DNA from: an uncultured Flavobacteriales bacterium
GTDB lineage: Bacteria; Bacteroidota; Bacteroidia; Flavobacteriales_D; Crocinitomicaceae
NCBI GenBank assembly: GCA_903879765.1
Contig: CAIRMS010000350.1
Span: forward strand, 1-6,883
Direction: 5' to 3'
Length of the DNA: 6,883 nucleotides
The notes below the pieces were generated by a model. That model made no database searches. It saw nothing but the letters and a program-made list of their open reading frames with translations, and had not been told where the DNA came from. This document shows, one piece after another, positions 6,127 through 6,883 of the stretch (positions within the stretch are counted from its first letter, which is position 1; the number at the start of each line of letters is the position of its first letter). The position numbers were made by a program, and so were the translations under genes.

Positions 6127-6285
6127 GTTATGCGAAATGAAGTTGCTTCGTCTCAGCTGATTTTAGGTTTGTAATAGGTAGGTTTGAGTAATAAAAGACT
6201 AAAATTTCCTCCGCTTTGACTTCACTCTAAAAAAAATTCCAAACCTACAAGGAATGGGACTTTTAATTATAATCTTAAGCTTCAT
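6127..6285. other. Convergent intergenic region between the response regulator and rhodanese genes
   Basis: This 159-base stretch lies between two genes that point toward each other, and no gene is visible in it. A 9-bp inverted repeat pairs GTAGGTTTG (6178-6186) with CAAACCTAC (6240-6248) across 53 bases. A weak plus-strand hairpin (6137-6142 with 6146-6151, loop TTG) is not followed by a good T-tract. The minus-strand terminator candidate is listed separately. Confidence 0.5.
6229..6255 (-). terminator. Weak intrinsic terminator for the rhodanese pair
   Basis: Read on the minus strand, ATTCC, a 10-base loop and GGAAT are followed by a run of seven or eight T (the A-run at 6229-6236 on the plus strand). 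It begins about 30 bases after the stop of the rhodanese at 6286. The 5-bp stem is short, so the call rests mainly on the T-run and position. Confidence 0.35.
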
Positions 6286-6591
6286 TTAAATCTTACTTTT
6301 CAAGCTCATCCAGCCACCACCATTGTGAACATCTACATATCCAGCTGATTTCAAAATGCTTTTGGTACTTGCGCTGCGCATTCCAGATGCACAACAGGTA
6401 ATGACTGTTTTGTTCTTCGGGATTTTACCCAATGAACTTTGAATACTTTGTAAAGGAACATTGATGGATCCTTTGATGTGTCCACCTTGAAATTCTCCTG
6501 GAGACCGCACATCGACGATGACCGCTCCTTCTTTAACAAGTTGTTGATAGTTGACGGATTTCATACCGAATAATTTTCCTAATAATGACAT
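6286..6591 (-). CDS. Single-domain rhodanese-like sulfurtransferase (downstream copy)
   Basis: This 101-residue protein is a complete single rhodanese domain. It shows the IVDVRSPGEFQGGHIKGSIN segment (25-44), a VPLQ strand, and the active-site loop CCASGMRS (66-73), in which Cys67 fits the catalytic position of a CxxGxR loop. It ends in an NGGGWM motif (90-95). Rhodaneses of this size carry sulfur as a cysteine persulfide, moving it between donors such as thiosulfate and acceptors. The exact donor and acceptor cannot be read here. The short N-terminus (MSLLGKLFGMK) is hydrophobic and amphipathic but too short to be a clear signal peptide, so the protein is probably cytoplasmic. It lies 39 bases downstream of a paralogue on the same strand, so co-transcription is likely. 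It is smaller than the two-domain enzymes but typical for single-domain forms. Confidence 0.92.
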   Translation of the reverse strand: MSLLGKLFGMKSVNYQQLVKEGAVIVDVRSPGEFQGGHIKGSINVPLQSIQSSLGKIPKNKTVITCCASGMRSASTKSILKSAGYVDVHNGGGWMSLKSKI

Positions 6592-6630
6592 ACGATGCTT
6601 TGTTAATGAGGTTAAAACGTTTATTCGGAA

Positions 6631-6882
6631 TTACATGCGTGCGTTTACTTCCATCCATCCGCCACCGTTTTCACAGTCCACGCCTAAGGACGTAAAGTAC
6701 TGTGTTGCTTGTTCAGAACGCATTCCAGCAGCACAACAAAATAAAATGGGTTGAGGAAAAGCTTTTACTTCTTCTACTCGGCTAGCAATTTCTTGCAAAG
6801 GAATGTTGACAGATCCAGCCACGTGGCCACCACTGTATTCTGCGTGCGTACGCACATCGATAATTGTTGGGAAATTTGACAT
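6631..6882 (-). CDS. Single-domain rhodanese-like sulfurtransferase (upstream copy, start at window edge)
   Basis: An 83-residue frame runs from an ATG at 6880-6882 to the TAA at 6631-6633. It shows TIIDVRTHAEYSGGHVAGSV (6-25), a NIPLQEI strand, the active-site loop CCAAGMRS (49-56) with Cys50 as the likely catalytic residue, and NGGGWMEV near the end (72-79). The shared GGHxxGSxNxPLQ, CCA[SA]GMRS and NGGGWM blocks show that it is a paralogue of the gene at 6286. It lacks the roughly 18-residue N-terminal extension of that copy, so the domain begins almost at the first Met. Only one base of upstream sequence is available. The ATG is plausible, but a start farther upstream cannot be excluded, so the gene may be incomplete at its 5' end. 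An extra cysteine (Cys70) is present near the C-terminus. Confidence 0.87.
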   Translation of the reverse strand: MSNFPTIIDVRTHAEYSGGHVAGSVNIPLQEIASRVEEVKAFPQPILFCCAAGMRSEQATQYFTSLGVDCENGGGWMEVNARM

Positions 6883-6883
6883 G

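Noticed and set aside
6137..6151. Small hairpin after the response regulator stop as a plus-strand terminator
   Set aside because: The stem is 6 bp with a wobble and a 3-base loop, and the next T-run is only four bases and lies nine bases downstream, so I do not call it.
6844..6855. Perfect 12-bp palindrome GTGCGTACGCAC
   Set aside because: It lies inside the rhodanese coding sequence over the codons for the conserved DVRTH region, so coincidence of codons is the simplest reading.
20..6860. CRISPR arrays, tRNA/rRNA genes, insertion sequences or phage genes
   Set aside because: No regularly spaced palindromic repeats, tRNA-like cloverleaf, rRNA sequence, transposase motif or terminal inverted repeats were seen. 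The S74-like end of the first gene is followed by a T9SS sorting domain, so it is a surface protein rather than a phage tail fibre.

Overview
The window looks like a chromosome segment of a Bacteroidota bacterium, probably of the order Flavobacteriales. It holds two kinds of type IX secretion (T9SS) C-terminal sorting domain, Ig-like CHU_C-type repeats, A/T-rich leaders without Shine-Dalgarno sequences, and one TAnnTTTG-type -7 box. I cannot assign a genus.

Layout. Bases 1-456 are the 3' end of a cell-surface gene: an S74/tail-fibre-like chaperone end followed by a type A T9SS sorting domain. A good intrinsic terminator follows it. Bases 568-3423 encode a complete 951-residue secreted protein with a signal peptide, a DUF3344-like N-terminal region, a CARDB-like region, five tandem Ig-like repeats, a PKD domain and a gliding-motility-type (type B) sorting domain. 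Bases 3424-3708 are a gene-free region dense in symmetry: a 14-bp perfect palindrome touching a 15-bp direct repeat with a 21-bp period, and an 8-bp inverted repeat around a candidate -7 promoter box.

Bases 3709-6126 form a tight four-gene operon on the plus strand in which every junction overlaps: a 104-residue soluble protein with a C-terminal HxHxCPPFC motif, an orphan protein with seven predicted membrane helices, a HisKA_3-type histidine kinase with one membrane helix and no sensor domain, and a NarL/LuxR-type response regulator. The simplest reading is that the 7TM protein, perhaps with the small Cys protein, supplies the input that the kinase lacks. The regulator may act on the repeat-rich region upstream. 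This is the best candidate here for a poorly described system.

Bases 6286-6882 carry two tandem single-domain rhodaneses on the minus strand, convergent with the operon. Both have a double-cysteine active loop (CCA[SA]GMRS). The upstream gene starts one base from the window edge. The 159-base convergent gap holds a weak minus-strand terminator and a spaced inverted repeat.
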